A DNA stretch of 64,000 bases from Arthrobacter psychrochitiniphilus (GTDB lineage: Bacteria > Actinomycetota > Actinomycetes > Actinomycetales > Micrococcaceae). The translations under genes and the position numbers were made by a program. The notes under the pieces are model-generated. The model was not told the DNA's origin. It did no database searches and saw only the letters and a program-made list of their open reading frames with translations. Of the stretch, positions 27,452-38,037 are shown piece after piece (the stretch's first letter is position 1; the number at the start of each line of letters is the position of its first letter). Location of the stretch: the NCBI RefSeq assembly GCF_003185915.1, contig NZ_QHLZ01000011.1:51469-115468 (forward strand). The letters are read 5' to 3'.

Positions 27452-29826
27452 TGAGAGTCCCCTCTTCCACATACCGGCTGCAACTGAACGCCGACTTCAC
27501 CTTGGTTGATGCGGCCAACACCGTGCCATACCTGAAGTTGCTAGGCGTGGATTGGGTGTACCTCTCCCCCATTCTGACGGCGGAAAAGGGCTCAACTCAC
27601 GGGTACGACGTCACGGATACCTCCACCATTGATGCCGACCGTGGCGGTCCGGAGGGGCTGATGGCTCTCTCCCAGGCGGCGCGCGAGGCGGGTCTTGGCG
27701 TGCTGGTGGACATTGTGCCCAATCACATGGGAGTAGCAACACCCAAGGCGAACCCCTTGTGGTGGTCCCTCCTGAAAGAGGGCCAGGACTCGCCGTGGGC
27801 CAGCGCGTTCGACGTCGACTGGGCGGCCGGAGCGGGGCGGATCCGCATCCCCATTCTCGAAGATGACCAAGATGTTGAGGTCCTTGAGATCAAAGATGGC
27901 GAGCTCTGCTATTACGAGCACCGCTTCCCGCTAGCACAGGGCACGTTCTCGGAGGGCCAGACAGCGGCCCAGGTTCATGACCGGCAGCACTACGAGCTGA
28001 TCGGGTGGCGCCGGGCAGACTTTGACTTGAACTACCGCAGGTTCTTCGCCGTGAATTCTTTGGCCGGTCTGCGTGTAGAGGACCCGGAGATTTTTGCCCA
28101 GTCCCACCAAGAGATTTTGCGCTGGTTTGATGATGATCTGGTGGATGGGCTGCGCATCGACCATCCCGACGGTTTGGCTGATCCGGAAGGTTACTTGCAC
28201 CGGCTCAGGCAGGGAATCGGCGGCAGGTATGTGCTGGTGGAGAAAATCCTCGAGCCGGGCGAGGATCTTCTCCAAAGTTTCGATTGCGAGGGCACCACGG
28301 GCTACGACGCCTTGGCGGACCTAGACCGGGTACTCATTGACAACACCGGGCAGCCGGGCATCAATGCTGTCAGTGCCACGCTGCGCGGCGGTCCAATACC
28401 GGACTACGAGGAGACCATCCACGGCACCAAGCGGCGCGTCACGGATGGAATATTGCACTCGGAAATGCTGCGGTTGGCCCGGCTGGTGCCGGAGAACACC
28501 AGATTGGGTGTTGAGCACTGGGCTGATGCACTCTCTGAAATCATTGCCTGCTTCCCCATCTACCGGACGTACCTGCCAGAGGGTGCGCAGATTTTGCAGG
28601 CGGCGTGCGCCGAGGCTGCCCGCAGGCGCCCCGACCTCCAGGATGCGGTGGGGATCCTTTTGCCGCTGCTGCTGGAGGTGGGCCCGGACCACGGCGCTGA
28701 GCTGGGCCGTCGCTTCCAACAAACCTCCGGTATGGTCATGGCCAAAGGGGTGGAGGACACCGCCTTCTTCCGCCACAACCGCCTGGGCACTTTGACGGAG
28801 GTGGGGGCGGACCCCACGGAGTTCGCCATCCCACCGGCAGAATTCCACGCCCGGATGCGCCGCCGTCAGGAGCGGATCCCGCTATCTATGACCACGTTGA
28901 GCACCCATGACACCAAACGCAGCGAGGATACCCGGGCCAGGATTTCTGTTTTGGCGGAACTGCCGGCTGTGTGGGGGCAGTTTGTGCAGCGCATGCAGGC
29001 CTTGGCTCCGCTGCCTGACGGACCGCTGGCCAATTTGCTGTGGCAGGCCATAGCCGGTGTCTGGCCGGCGGACCGCGGCAGGCTTCACGCTTACGCTGAA
29101 AAGGCAGCCCGTGAAGCCGGGAAATCAACCGATTGGGCCCACCCGAAGGAGAGCTTCGAAGAGCGGTTGGCGGAGGTGGTTGATGCTGCCTTCGACAACC
29201 CGCAGGCGCACCGCGAGCTGGAGACGCTGGTTGCCCTGTTGGAGCCCTATGGGGCATCCAATTCTCTCTCCGCAAAAATTGTTCAGCTCACCATGCCCGG
29301 CGTTCCGGATGTCTATCAGGGTACCGAGCTGTGGGACCGTTCCCTCACGGACCCGGACAACCGCCGGCCCGTCGATTTCCGTGCACGCCAGCGGATGCTG
29401 GAGCAGCTGGACGAAGGCTCGCTGCCGGCGTCGGCCGCTGGGGAGCAAGCAAAGCTGCTGGTGACCTCGCGTGCGCTTCGGCTGCGCCGCACCTACCCAC
29501 AACTGTTCGCCGGCTACACCCCCGTGTATGCCCAAGGCACGGCAGCGAAACACCTGCTGGCCTTCAGCCGCGACGGCGGTGACGGCCAAGGTGCGCTGAC
29601 GCTGGCAACCAGGCTTCCCCATGGGCTGAAACAAATGGGCGGTTGGCGAGAGACTTACATCCGCCTAGCCAGCAATATGTCTGATGAGCTGACAGGCCGC
29701 AGCTTCACGGCGGGCGAGGTGCCCGTAGGGCAGATCCTTTCCAGCCATCCCGTGGCCCTCCTGAAACCCGAGACCCACCTCGAGCCGCTATCAAGTGGCC
29801 TGGCCCCGGCCGCTACCCCCGTTTAA
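27451..29826 (+). CDS. treY: Maltooligosyl trehalose synthase
   Basis: TreY is an intramolecular transglucosidase that turns the reducing end of a maltodextrin into a trehalose unit. The GH13-type motifs [37 protein letters not shown] (nucleophile Asp) and [15 protein letters not shown] (Glu) and the late [16 protein letters not shown] segment identify the family; 791 residues is normal. ATG 27451 is coupled to glgX (A shared with TGA) and preceded by GAAGGAG. TreY works with TreZ, encoded next, in the ATP-free TreYZ route to trehalose, an osmolyte and desiccation protectant. Confidence 0.95.
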   Translation: MRVPSSTYRLQLNADFTLVDAANTVPYLKLLGVDWVYLSPILTAEKGSTHGYDVTDTSTIDADRGGPEGLMALSQAAREAGLGVLVDIVPNHMGVATPKANPLWWSLLKEGQDSPWASAFDVDWAAGAGRIRIPILEDDQDVEVLEIKDGELCYYEHRFPLAQGTFSEGQTAAQVHDRQHYELIGWRRADFDLNYRRFFAVNSLAGLRVEDPEIFAQSHQEILRWFDDDLVDGLRIDHPDGLADPEGYLHRLRQGIGGRYVLVEKILEPGEDLLQSFDCEGTTGYDALADLDRVLIDNTGQPGINAVSATLRGGPIPDYEETIHGTKRRVTDGILHSEMLRLARLVPENTRLGVEHWADALSEIIACFPIYRTYLPEGAQILQAACAEAARRRPDLQDAVGILLPLLLEVGPDHGAELGRRFQQTSGMVMAKGVEDTAFFRHNRLGTLTEVGADPTEFAIPPAEFHARMRRRQERIPLSMTTLSTHDTKRSEDTRARISVLAELPAVWGQFVQRMQALAPLPDGPLANLLWQAIAGVWPADRGRLHAYAEKAAREAGKSTDWAHPKESFEERLAEVVDAAFDNPQAHRELETLVALLEPYGASNSLSAKIVQLTMPGVPDVYQGTELWDRSLTDPDNRRPVDFRARQRMLEQLDEGSLPASAAGEQAKLLVTSRALRLRRTYPQLFAGYTPVYAQGTAAKHLLAFSRDGGDGQGALTLATRLPHGLKQMGGWRETYIRLASNMSDELTGRSFTAGEVPVGQILSSHPVALLKPETHLEPLSSGLAPAATPV

Positions 29827-29853
29827 TCCCTCAAGAGTGAAAAGGAGAGTGCC

Positions 29854-31641
29854 TTGACCCACCAGGGACCAGAGCGCGGACGCTTCGATGTGTGGGCTCC
29901 GGCCGCAGATACTGTGATTCTGCGCGCTGACGGGACCGAACATGCCATGACGCGGTGCAGCGACGAGCCCGCCGGGGATGAGGGCTGGTGGACCTGTCCC
30001 GGTGCCCCCACGGGCGCTGAGGTGGACTACGGCTACCTGCTGGACGGGGACAGCACCGCCCTGCCGGATCCGCGCTCCCGCCGGCAGCCCAACGGTGTCC
30101 ATTCCCTCTCGCGCACTTTCGATCCCACCGCTCACACGTGGAAGGACGGTCACTGGCACGGCCGGGAGCTGACCGGTGCGGTGATTTATGAACTGCACCT
30201 TGGCACCTTCACCGATGCGGGCACGTTGGATGCGGCAGCGCAGAAGCTGGATTACCTGACAGAGCTCGGCATTGATTTCATTGAACTTCTCCCGGTCAAT
30301 GACTTTAACGGCACTCACAACTGGGGATACGACGGCGTGCTCTGGTATGCGGTCCATGAGGGCTATGGCGGCCCGGCCGCCTACCAGCGCTTCGTCGATG
30401 CGGCACACAGGGCGGGGATCGGCGTCATCCAGGACGTGGTGTACAACCATTTAGGTCCCAGTGGGAACTACCTTCCCCGTTTTGGCCCCTACCTCAAAGA
30501 GGGGGCCGGCAACTCTTGGGGCGATTGCGTGAATTTGGACGGACAGGGATCGGACACTGTCCGGAGCTACATTCTTCAAAACGCTGCCATGTGGCTGCGG
30601 GACTTCCATGTGGATGGCCTGCGGCTGGACGCCGTCCACGCGTTGGAGGATGAGCGGGCACGGCCCCTTCTTGAAGAGCTGGCAGAGATGTCCCAGGCCG
30701 TCTCTGCCGAGACCGGCCGGGCCGTGTCCATGATCGCAGAATCAGATCTCAACGATCCACGGCTGCTGTATCCGCGATCGGAAAATGGCAACGGGCTGCG
30801 AGCGCAATGGTGTGATGACTTCCATCATGCCGTGCATGTCAATGTCAGCGGCGAGACCGCGGGTTACTACGCAGATTTTGATTCAGTGGGAGCGCTTGCC
30901 AAGGTATTACAGGAGGGCTTCTTTCACAACGGGAGCTACTCCAGTTTCCGTGGCCGCCATCACGGCCGGGAGATCAACAAAAAGATGGTGCATCCCTCCG
31001 CGTTGGTGGTGTGCAATCAGAATCATGACCAGATCGGCAACCGTGCTGCCGGCGATCGTTTGTCACAGACCCTGGAGTATGGGCAGCTAGCAATCGCCGC
31101 TGTGGCAACACTAGCTTCGCCCTTCACACCCATGCTGTTCATGGGGGAGGAATTTGGGGCCAGCACGCCGTGGCAATTCTTTACCTCCCATCCCGAACCG
31201 GAGCTGGCTGAAGCCACTGCGAGGGGTCGTTTGGAAGAGTTCGCGGCAATGGGATGGGACCCAATGGTGGTCCCCAACCCGCAAGACCCTGAGACGTTCA
31301 CCCGATCCAAGCTCAAATGGTCAGAAGTCGCCCACGGCGATCATGCACGGCTTTTAGACTTGTACAAGAGGCTGATCTCTCTGCGGCGATCCACCCCCGA
31401 ACTTAGCCAGCCGGACTTTGCTGCCACCTCGGTCCTCTTTGAAGAGGACGCGAAGTGGCTGGTATTGCGCAGGGGCGGGATCAGTGTGGCCCTGAATTTT
31501 TCCGCCAAAATGGTGGACGTGCCTGTCCATGGACAGCATCTACTGTTAGCCACTGACGGCGGGACCCAGCTAACTGGTGCTGGTTCCGAGGCCGCGTTGA
31601 CATTGTCAGGTTATAGCGCGGCCATCGTAGCGGATCGCTAA
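29854..31641 (+). CDS. treZ: Maltooligosyl trehalose trehalohydrolase
   Basis: TreZ releases free trehalose from maltooligosyl trehalose. The 595-residue GH13 enzyme has an N-terminal CBM48 ([18 protein letters not shown]), then [40 protein letters not shown] (nucleophile), [11 protein letters not shown] (acid/base) and [15 protein letters not shown]. The start is TTG at 29854 after AAAGGAGAG. It completes the glgX-treY-treZ operon, 27 bp after treY, so branched glycogen can be turned into trehalose by three adjacent genes. No frameshift or missing catalytic residue was found. Confidence 0.95.
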   Translation: MTHQGPERGRFDVWAPAADTVILRADGTEHAMTRCSDEPAGDEGWWTCPGAPTGAEVDYGYLLDGDSTALPDPRSRRQPNGVHSLSRTFDPTAHTWKDGHWHGRELTGAVIYELHLGTFTDAGTLDAAAQKLDYLTELGIDFIELLPVNDFNGTHNWGYDGVLWYAVHEGYGGPAAYQRFVDAAHRAGIGVIQDVVYNHLGPSGNYLPRFGPYLKEGAGNSWGDCVNLDGQGSDTVRSYILQNAAMWLRDFHVDGLRLDAVHALEDERARPLLEELAEMSQAVSAETGRAVSMIAESDLNDPRLLYPRSENGNGLRAQWCDDFHHAVHVNVSGETAGYYADFDSVGALAKVLQEGFFHNGSYSSFRGRHHGREINKKMVHPSALVVCNQNHDQIGNRAAGDRLSQTLEYGQLAIAAVATLASPFTPMLFMGEEFGASTPWQFFTSHPEPELAEATARGRLEEFAAMGWDPMVVPNPQDPETFTRSKLKWSEVAHGDHARLLDLYKRLISLRRSTPELSQPDFAATSVLFEEDAKWLVLRRGGISVALNFSAKMVDVPVHGQHLLLATDGGTQLTGAGSEAALTLSGYSAAIVADR

Positions 31642-31669
31642 GTTGATTTTGCCGTTAGAAGGAGCCCCC

Positions 31670-32038
31670 GTGGACATGCGTTTGGAATTGGTTCCGCTGC
31701 CTTCAACGGATGTTGAGCGCAGCAAAGCGTTCTACATTGATCAAGTGGGTTTCAAACTAGATCATGACATTGAGCCCGGCAACGGCATGCGCGTGGTCCA
31801 GCTGACACCCCCAGGATCAGCGTGCTCCATTGTTATTGGCGTGGGCATCAGCGATCCCACAGCAGCACCAGTCCATGGCTTGCATTTAGTGGTGGATGAT
31901 CTTGACACCATCCGCCGGACACTTCTTGGCACCGGGGTAGAGGTGTCCGAGGTCAGCGATATGGGCGGGGGCGTCCGTTACGCCTACTTCAGCGATCCCG
32001 ACGGGAATTCCTGGGCTCTTCAACAAATCTCCCGTTGA
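31670..32038 (+). CDS. VOC/glyoxalase-like superfamily protein
   Basis: A 122-residue single-domain protein of the vicinal oxygen chelate fold, with paired beta-alpha-beta-beta-beta units: RLELVPLPSTDVERSKAFYI at the front and YAYFSDPDGNSWALQQ at the end. GTG 31670 follows GAAGGAG with ideal spacing, while the longer reading lacks one. It sits 28 bp behind treZ and may be a rider of the trehalose operon. VOC proteins include glyoxalases, dioxygenases and antibiotic-resistance binders; nothing here singles one out. Confidence 0.8.
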   Translation: MDMRLELVPLPSTDVERSKAFYIDQVGFKLDHDIEPGNGMRVVQLTPPGSACSIVIGVGISDPTAAPVHGLHLVVDDLDTIRRTLLGTGVEVSEVSDMGGGVRYAYFSDPDGNSWALQQISR

Positions 32039-32187
32039 CACGCCAGGTGCTACCCAGCGGTTTATATGGACCCCGCCGGATCCAGTAAGCCGTCTGAAAC
32101 TTGGTTGAGAGTTACATGCTGGCTGTAGTCACCCCACGGTTGGATGAGGATGCGCGGCAGATAGAGCTCTTGACGTGTCCGCTTCCT

Positions 32188-32205
32188 ACCACTTGAGGAA
32201 GTGGT
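32188..32205. promoter_or_regulatory. Hairpin in the trehalose/ABC-exporter intergenic region
   Basis: ACCACTT (32188-32194) and AAGTGGT (32199-32205) form a compact stem with a GAGG loop, 150 bp after the VOC stop. It may help end the trehalose transcript; there is no U-tract. Confidence 0.35.
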
Positions 32206-32247
32206 GATGGCGCAATGCTCCCGCACCCGCAGGGTCTGCCGCAATTT

Positions 32248-32301
32248 ATCCAGTTCCTAGGACACATTGATGATCCTCACCTCTAGGATCATGAACTGGA
32301 T
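32248..32301. promoter_or_regulatory. Nested inverted repeat, putative operator upstream of ABC exporter
   Basis: Outer arms ATCCAGTTC (32248-32256) and GAACTGGAT (32293-32301) enclose inner arms ATGATCCT (32270-32277) and AGGATCAT (32285-32292). All arms are perfect. The element ends 18 bp before the ABC gene start, so a bound repressor or an RNA structure here would control the exporter. No regulator gene is adjacent. Confidence 0.6.
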
Positions 32302-32318
32302 TCACTTATGCTGTTTCG

Positions 32319-33299
32319 ATGATGTTCGTTGAGGCCCAAGGCCTGACCAAGATCTACACGCCTAAAGGGGCACCACCGGTCCGTGCGCTCGACGGGCTTG
32401 ATCTTTCCGTGCCCCAAGGTTCTGTGACTGCACTGCTGGGACCCAACGGTGCAGGCAAGACCACCACAGTCAAAGTGTTGACAACGCTGATCACGCCGAG
32501 CAGCGGGAGCGCCTTCATTGATGGAATTGATGTCCTAAAGCATCCTGGCAGCATTCGCCCCCTCATCGGAGTATCCGGTCAATACGCGGCAGTTGACGAG
32601 AACCTGACAGGCTTCGAGAATCTGGACATGGTGGGCCGGCTCTACCACTTGGGCGCCAAGGCATCACGCCAGCGTGCGCACGAGCTCATCGAACTATTCG
32701 ATTTATCGGATGCGGCCAACCGCCCGGTTAAGGGCTTCTCCGGAGGGATGCGCCGGCGCATCGACCTTGCCGGAGCGCTGGTAACTCGTCCCAAAGTGTT
32801 GTTTCTGGACGAGCCCACAACAGGACTTGATCCACGCAGCAGACTGGGAATGTGGGATGTGATCACCACCCTTGTAGGGGAGGGCACAACCGTTTTGTTG
32901 ACCACCCAATATTTGGAGGAAGCGGACAGGCTCGCTGACAGCATCTGCGTCATTGATGACGGCAAGGTAATCGCCCGCGGCACCGCGAACGAGCTCAAAG
33001 CCTCCTTTGGCGGACAGCGCCTGGAACTGAACCTTGTCACTGCAGGCGACAGCGCTACAGTGGCCCAGATACTGGCGCTTGTTGGGGATGCTGAGCCGGC
33101 CGTGTCAGCTGATGGCCATGAACTCAGCGTGAGCGCACAAAACGCCCCCGCCGCATTACAAGAGGTGCTCGCGGAGCTCGAATCCCGCGGTATCAAGCTC
33201 TATGATGCCGGGATGCGCCGTCCCACCCTGGACGATGTTTTTCTTCGGTTGACCGGGCATGGTGCCGAGGACCATGTTGCTAAGGACGGGGGTTCCTGA
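32319..33299 (+). CDS. ABC exporter ATP-binding protein (DrrA family)
   Basis: A 326-residue ATPase with Walker A GPNGAGKTTTVKVL, Q-loop region SGQYAAVDENLTGFEN, ABC signature VKGFSGGMRRRIDLAGAL, Walker B VLFLDEPTTGLDPRSR and switch TQYLEEADRLADSICVIDDG. The C-terminal extension (DVFLRLTGH) is typical of DrrA-type multidrug or lipid exporters. ATG 32319 or 32322; no clear ribosome site. The stop overlaps the permease start (TGATG), so the pair makes one transporter. The substrate is unknown; daunorubicin-type DrrAB is the name-giving relative only. Confidence 0.92.
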   Translation: MMFVEAQGLTKIYTPKGAPPVRALDGLDLSVPQGSVTALLGPNGAGKTTTVKVLTTLITPSSGSAFIDGIDVLKHPGSIRPLIGVSGQYAAVDENLTGFENLDMVGRLYHLGAKASRQRAHELIELFDLSDAANRPVKGFSGGMRRRIDLAGALVTRPKVLFLDEPTTGLDPRSRLGMWDVITTLVGEGTTVLLTTQYLEEADRLADSICVIDDGKVIARGTANELKASFGGQRLELNLVTAGDSATVAQILALVGDAEPAVSADGHELSVSAQNAPAALQEVLAELESRGIKLYDAGMRRPTLDDVFLRLTGHGAEDHVAKDGGS

Positions 33300-34144
33300 T
33301 GATCGCCACGAACAGCTCAGAGCCGCCAGCCCCCACAGTAGCTGTGCGGTGGGCGCGTTGGTTCACGGATGGGTGGATCACCACCCGGCGCAACCTCATT
33401 AAAATCAAGCGGGTCCCCGATGTGCTGGTCTTCACCACGTTGCAGCCCATCATGTTCGTATTGTTGTTCACTTACATTTATGCCGGGGTCATCGATATTC
33501 CGGGCAGCAGCTACAAAGAGTTCATCATGGCAGGAATTTTCGCCCAAACCGTTGTTTTCGGTTCAACATTTTCCGGATCCGCGATGGCCCAGGACCTTCG
33601 TGACGGCATCATTGACAGGTTCCGGACACTGCCTATGAGCCCTTCAGCGGTGCTCATAGGACGCACCAACGGCGATCTTCTCATCAATGCCATCTCCATG
33701 GTGGTGATGATGGCGACTGGCTTGATAGTGGGTTGGAGAGTGCGCTCCAGCTTTCTGGAAGGCGCCGCCGCCGTGGCACTGCTATTGCTGTTTGCTTACG
33801 CCTTGTCATGGATGATGGCATACCTTGGGATGCTGGTCAGGAGCCCGGAAGTCATCAACAATGTCTCCTTCCTGGTCCTGTTCCCGCTCACCTTCATTTC
33901 CAACGCCTTTGTGCCGAGCGCAACGCTGCCCACACCTCTTCGGGTCTTCGCCGAGCTCAACCCAGTCTCGGCCTTGGTACAGGCAGCACGGCAACTCTTT
34001 GGAAATGTGCGCCCTGGTCCACCCGTGTCAGATGTCTGGACCCAACAACACCCCATAGCTACAGTGCTCATTGGCATTGTCATAGTCCTGTCAATCTTCG
34101 TTCCGCTGTCCGTCAACCGATTCAAGAACATCAGCTCACGCTGA
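33299..34144 (+). CDS. ABC-2 type exporter permease (DrrB family)
   Basis: A 281-residue membrane protein with six hydrophobic segments, starting NSSEPPAPTVAVRWARWFTD and with the first membrane span near VFTTLQPIMFVLLFTYIYAG. The signature ABC-2 segment FPLTFISNAFVPSATLPTPL lies before a helix AELNPVSALVQAARQLFGN, which is characteristic of DrrB-like proteins. It is coupled to the ATPase by a TGATG overlap. The two proteins would assemble as a 2+2 exporter. Confidence 0.92.
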   Translation: MIATNSSEPPAPTVAVRWARWFTDGWITTRRNLIKIKRVPDVLVFTTLQPIMFVLLFTYIYAGVIDIPGSSYKEFIMAGIFAQTVVFGSTFSGSAMAQDLRDGIIDRFRTLPMSPSAVLIGRTNGDLLINAISMVVMMATGLIVGWRVRSSFLEGAAAVALLLLFAYALSWMMAYLGMLVRSPEVINNVSFLVLFPLTFISNAFVPSATLPTPLRVFAELNPVSALVQAARQLFGNVRPGPPVSDVWTQQHPIATVLIGIVIVLSIFVPLSVNRFKNISSR

Positions 34145-34385
34145 AAAACTGTTCGTGCCAGAGTGGGAGTACGCCGCGTTTCGGGCTGGAAGCTGTGCCC
34201 CACCACTGGTAAAAAACCTTCCCTGGAAATGACTATGAGACGGAGCCCTTCATTATGCTGGAACAACAGAGCCTCTAACACTTCTTCATCGAGGGAATTG
34301 CACCATCCCCTTCACCTGAACCGCCCCGCCACCCGCACGCCCACCCAGCCACACGATCAACGAAAAGTAGGAGACCACGACTGAC

Positions 34386-35469
34386 TTGATTATTGGTTCG
34401 CGGAACGACGGTTCCGATTCCGGCGTTTCCCTGCGGGCTGAGCGGTTCAACAGGCACACTTTTTGGTGCGGGCAGAGCGGCTCAGGGAAAACCTATGCCT
34501 TGGGTATGGTGTTGGAACAGCTTCTCCTGCACACAGAGCTGCCGTTGCTAATTCTGGATCCGAACGCTGACTTCACCCGGCTAAATGAAGTTCGCAGCGA
34601 TGCGGACACGGAAGAAGCTAGGGCATTGGCAGAAATTCCCGTGCGAATCTTGCATTCCACCAGCACTGACGGAGAGCAAGTGCGTGCACGGTTCACCGAT
34701 CTCTCCGTTGCCTCAAAGGCTGCAGCGCTCCAGCTGGACCCCATCTCCGATGCAGAGGAATTCAATGTACTGCTGCACACCGATGTGGATCCCAAAACAT
34801 TTAACAACGAAAGTTTCATCACCGGGCTGCGAGCCAGCAACGATCCCGGCAAACTGAAACTGGCCAACCGGATCGAGAATTTGCAGGTTCTGGAGTGGGA
34901 TCTGTGGTCAAGGGGCGTAGAAGCCATCACGGACGTCATTGACACCCACCCCCGGGCAAACAGTCCTTGACCTGGGCGGGTTCACTGATCCTGCCGAGTC
35001 CAAGGTGGCTGCTCTTGCCGTCTTGGAGCACCTCTGGAGCACACGCCATGCACGCAAGCCCGTACTGATCGTCATCGACGAGGCGCACAACGTCTGCTCC
35101 CCCACGCCGTCCACTCCGGTAGAACGGGCACTGACCGAACAGCTTGTCCAAATAGCGGCAGAGGGGCGCAAGTTTGGATTGTGGCTATTTCTCTCCACAC
35201 AGCGCCCCACTAAAATCCACCCTAACGTTCTCTCCCAATGTGACAATGTGGGGCTCATGTGCATTAACTCACCGAGGGACTTAGTGGAGCTCGCCGAATC
35301 GTTTGGCTTCATTTCCGAAGAGCTGCTGAACCAGGCACAGGACTTCCGCCAGGGCCAATGCCTCTTTGCCGGAGGATTTGTTGACGGAACGGTACTGGCC
35401 CAGATGCGCACACGAATTACTGCCGAGGGCGGCTCAGATGTTCAGGTGCCAGTTCCACGCAGCAGGTAG
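34386..35469 (+). pseudogene. HerA/DUF87-type ATP-binding protein broken by a single-base frameshift
   Basis: The 5' part (34386-34970) has Walker A WCGQSGSGKTYALGMVL and LPLLILDPNADFTRL. The 3' part, in another frame up to 35469, has VLDLGGFTDPAESKVAALAV, Walker B VLIVIDEAHNVCSP, a late sensor FLSTQRPTKIHP and GQCLFAGGFVDGT. The frames meet near 34943-34955 in a C5 run; removing one C restores VIDTHPGQTVLDLGG, the expected junction. The protein would be about 360 residues, like small bacterial HerA-type hexameric ATPases. The cause may be a real mutation, programmed slippage or an assembly error in the homopolymer. Start TTG 34386 has AGGAG 12 bases upstream and is uncertain. Confidence 0.82.
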
Positions 35470-35841
35470 GGTCATCACTTAGTAATCTCACAGCGCGTCC
35501 GCAGAAGTCTCATTCCTGATCTTGTTCGCGAGCACACTGCGCTGACCCTGCTCATGCCACCGGCATTCGCCGCCCCTACGGGATCAATGCTGGTTCTGAC
35601 GGACACACCGGTGAACATTATTCTCTCCTAGATGACTATGGACGTTCCTGCCCTACTGCTCATTGGAATTGCAAAGTTTTATGTCCAGCTGATTTGGCCG
35701 TTTTACGGGTGATTGAAGAGTCAAAGCCATCGGCAAGATCCGCTGGGGTAGCGCTGGGCCTCCCTGCTTATAAAACGCTGGCGTGATTTTTGGACGGTGC
35801 CATGAGGGAATACACCGCAGTCTTAGCTGGTTGTCGCCCCT
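35470..35841. other. Intergenic region, 372 bp, no clear gene
   Basis: Nothing convincing is seen. A 26-codon frame at 35632-35712 encodes a hydrophobic peptide (MTMDVPALLLIGIAKFYVQL...) resembling part of a membrane protein, but it has no ribosome site and may be a remnant. Confidence 0.45.
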
Positions 35842-36711
35842 ATGAACCATGACAACTCAGCGAATACTCAAGTATCAGCCACCATCGATCTGTTAGATCT
35901 TGGAACGGTCCATCGCCTAGGGTTCGGTGCCATGCGCATTGTCGGGGACGGGGTTTGGGGTGAGCCTGCAGACCGGGACGCCGCGATCGCCGTCGTACGC
36001 CGTGCCGTGGAACTTGGGGTCGATTTCATTGACACTGCTGATTCATACGGGCCCAATATCAGCGAAGAAATCCTGGCCGAGGCGTTGCATCCGTACAAGG
36101 ATGGCCTGAAGATCGCCACCAAGGTGGGCTTTGCCCGCACAGGACCCGACGTGTGGGTTCCCGTGGGCCGCGCCGAATACCTGCGCCAGCAAACCGAGCT
36201 GAGCCTGCGCAAGCTCAAGGTGGATTCCCTGGATCTGCTCCAGTTGCACCGGATCGATCCGAAGGTGGATCAAGAAGAGCAATTCACGGTTCTGCGCGAG
36301 CTGCAGCAGGAGGGCAAGGTCAAGGCGCTGGGACTCTCTCAGGTCAGCGTGGCCCAGCTCGAGGAAGCGGGAAAGTACTTCACCGTCTCTACCGTGCAGA
36401 ACCGCTATAACCTTACGGACCGCAGTTCCGAGGACGTGTTGAACTACGCCGAGCAGAACGGCATTGGCTTCATCCCTTGGGCCCCCATTTCCGCTGGTGA
36501 GCTGGCACGCCCCGGCGGAGCTATGGCAGAGGCTGCGAAGCGGCTCGGTGCCACAACCTCGCAGGTGGCTTTGGCATGGCTGTTGCGCCGCTCCCCCGTC
36601 ATGATGCCCATTCCCGGCACAAGCTCCGTGAAACACCTGGAAGAAAACCTGGGCGCGGCCGGCGTGGTTCTTGATGACGCTACGTACGCCGAACTCGAAG
36701 CTGCGCACTGA
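35842..36711 (+). CDS. Aldo/keto reductase
   Basis: A 289-residue TIM-barrel NADPH-dependent reductase. The catalytic Asp/Tyr pair is in [20 protein letters not shown], Lys in LKIATKVGF and His in [12 protein letters not shown]. The cofactor-binding C-terminus has [20 protein letters not shown] and [20 protein letters not shown]. These are all AKR landmarks, and the length is slightly short for the family as is usual for bacterial YdbC-like members. The substrate is not predictable; detoxification of aldehydes is a common role and would match the DJ-1-like gene 75 bp downstream. Confidence 0.9.
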   Translation: MNHDNSANTQVSATIDLLDLGTVHRLGFGAMRIVGDGVWGEPADRDAAIAVVRRAVELGVDFIDTADSYGPNISEEILAEALHPYKDGLKIATKVGFARTGPDVWVPVGRAEYLRQQTELSLRKLKVDSLDLLQLHRIDPKVDQEEQFTVLRELQQEGKVKALGLSQVSVAQLEEAGKYFTVSTVQNRYNLTDRSSEDVLNYAEQNGIGFIPWAPISAGELARPGGAMAEAAKRLGATTSQVALAWLLRRSPVMMPIPGTSSVKHLEENLGAAGVVLDDATYAELEAAH

Positions 36712-36786
36712 CCGCTTCCCACCGCAACAACAAAACACCACTATCCGCTGACCTAAGAAAAGGGCCGGCAGACCAGGAGCAAAAAC

Positions 36787-37488
36787 ATGGCTAACGTACT
36801 GATGGTTGTTTCCGCCGCAGATTCCCTCACCATGAGGGACGGCAGCGAACACCCCACCGGCTACTGGGCAGAGGAGCTTGTGGTTTCACACAAGACCCTG
36901 CTCGACGCCGGCCACACAGTTCACATCGCAACTCCGGGAGGCGTGAAGCCCACGGTGGATCAGGTGAGTCTCTTGGACGATCCGGCAGGGGGCAAGGAAC
37001 GGGCAGATGGTTTCCGCGATTACATCGCTTCGATAGATGCTGAGCTGAGTGCCCCGCTGGTGCTGGCCGAGGTGAACGCCGAGAGCTACGACGCCGTCGT
37101 GATGCCCGGTGGGCACGGACCCATGACTGATCTCTACAAGGACACAGATTTGGGGCAGCTGCTGATTGCGGCCAACACCGCCGGGGCAATCATTGCCCCG
37201 TTCTGCCACGGTCCGGCAGGTTTGCTAAGTGCTGTGGATACCGACGGGAAGTTCGCGTTCGAAGGGCGCCGCCTGACCGTCTTCACCAATGAGGAAGAAC
37301 TCAATGGCGGCACGGGACCCAACACTCCCTGGTTCGTGGAAGATGCCCTGCAGGAAAAAGGCGCCATCATCGAGAACGCCGGCGCCTGGAGCTCCCATGT
37401 GGTCCGTGACGGCAACCTCATCACCGGACAAAACCCACAGTCCAGCGAGGACGTCGCCAAAGAAGTCATCAAAGCCCTCCAGCAGTAG
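36787..37488 (+). CDS. DJ-1/PfpI-family protein, Hsp31/glyoxalase III-like
   Basis: The 233-residue type 1 glutamine-amidotransferase-like protein has the nucleophile elbow PFCHGPAGLLSAV (Cys), an acidic residue in TGYWAEELVVSH and PGGHGPMTDLYKDTDLGQLL before it. This layout fits Hsp31-like proteins, which act as chaperones or cofactor-free glyoxalases for methylglyoxal. A ribosome site precedes ATG 36787 (GACCAGGAGCAAAAAC). A strong hairpin follows at 37500. Together with the aldo/keto reductase this may be a carbonyl-stress unit; that pairing is an inference. Confidence 0.88.
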   Translation: MANVLMVVSAADSLTMRDGSEHPTGYWAEELVVSHKTLLDAGHTVHIATPGGVKPTVDQVSLLDDPAGGKERADGFRDYIASIDAELSAPLVLAEVNAESYDAVVMPGGHGPMTDLYKDTDLGQLLIAANTAGAIIAPFCHGPAGLLSAVDTDGKFAFEGRRLTVFTNEEELNGGTGPNTPWFVEDALQEKGAIIENAGAWSSHVVRDGNLITGQNPQSSEDVAKEVIKALQQ

Positions 37489-37499
37489 CAGCTGATCGC

Positions 37500-37528
37500 A
37501 GACGGGCCCAGGCGCTCTGGGCCCGTCT
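37500..37528 (+). terminator. Hairpin terminator after the DJ-1-like gene
   Basis: Perfect 12-base arms AGACGGGCCCAG (37500-37511) and CTGGGCCCGTCT (37517-37528) with a 5-nt loop, 12 bp after the stop. The stem is strong but there is no U-tract, as is common in actinobacteria. Confidence 0.7.
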
Positions 37529-37706
37529 GAGGCAAAGCCCCCTTGGCGGGTTAAGTCACATCGCGGCACGTCACACTCGAAGGAAAACGTGCCTGAGTTG
37601 TGACCGAAGGCTTGTCAAGAGGCCGCCCACCCATTATCTTGAACGGTGACCGTGCAATCCATAGCTGAAATACAGGGAACCACTCCCCTCAACCCCGGAG
37701 ACGATC

Positions 37707-37925
37707 ATGACCCCCGAGAATAATGAAAATAACGAAGAAATCCAAACCTCGCATCAGGCTCCTGAACAGTCCGGAGCTACGGATCGTGAAGACACAGCAG
37801 AGGCGCCAGTAGATTTGCCTTCTGCGGAAGCTCCCATCACTGACGAAAATTCCGGTCCAACCCGTGCTGATCGCGAGTCATTTTCTTCTGAACCCGACCA
37901 AGACGCCACCGGCGGCAAAGAATAA
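37707..37925 (+). CDS. Small acidic, disordered hypothetical protein
   Basis: A 72-residue product rich in Glu, Asp, Ala, Pro, Ser and Thr, with Phe as its only aromatic residue (one copy); it starts MTPENNENNEEIQTSHQAPE. ATG 37707 follows GGAGACGATC. It looks intrinsically disordered, like small hydrophilic stress proteins. A second protein of the same style is encoded at 39319-39546 on the other strand, across the topoisomerase gene. No function is known. Confidence 0.65.
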   Translation: MTPENNENNEEIQTSHQAPEQSGATDREDTAEAPVDLPSAEAPITDENSGPTRADRESFSSEPDQDATGGKE

Positions 37926-38037
37926 CAATCAAAAGCACTGGCCAGTTTCCACCATAGCGCGAGTTGTCAGCCAACGTGGGTAACGGACGGATGTGAGTCA
38001 GTGAATGCTGGCCCGGTGTGCCGCTGTTGACGGCGAT

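Noticed and set aside
35632..35712. 26-codon hydrophobic peptide
   Set aside because: No ribosome site, no terminator, and no neighbour of a type known to pair with such peptides; listed only within the intergenic entry.
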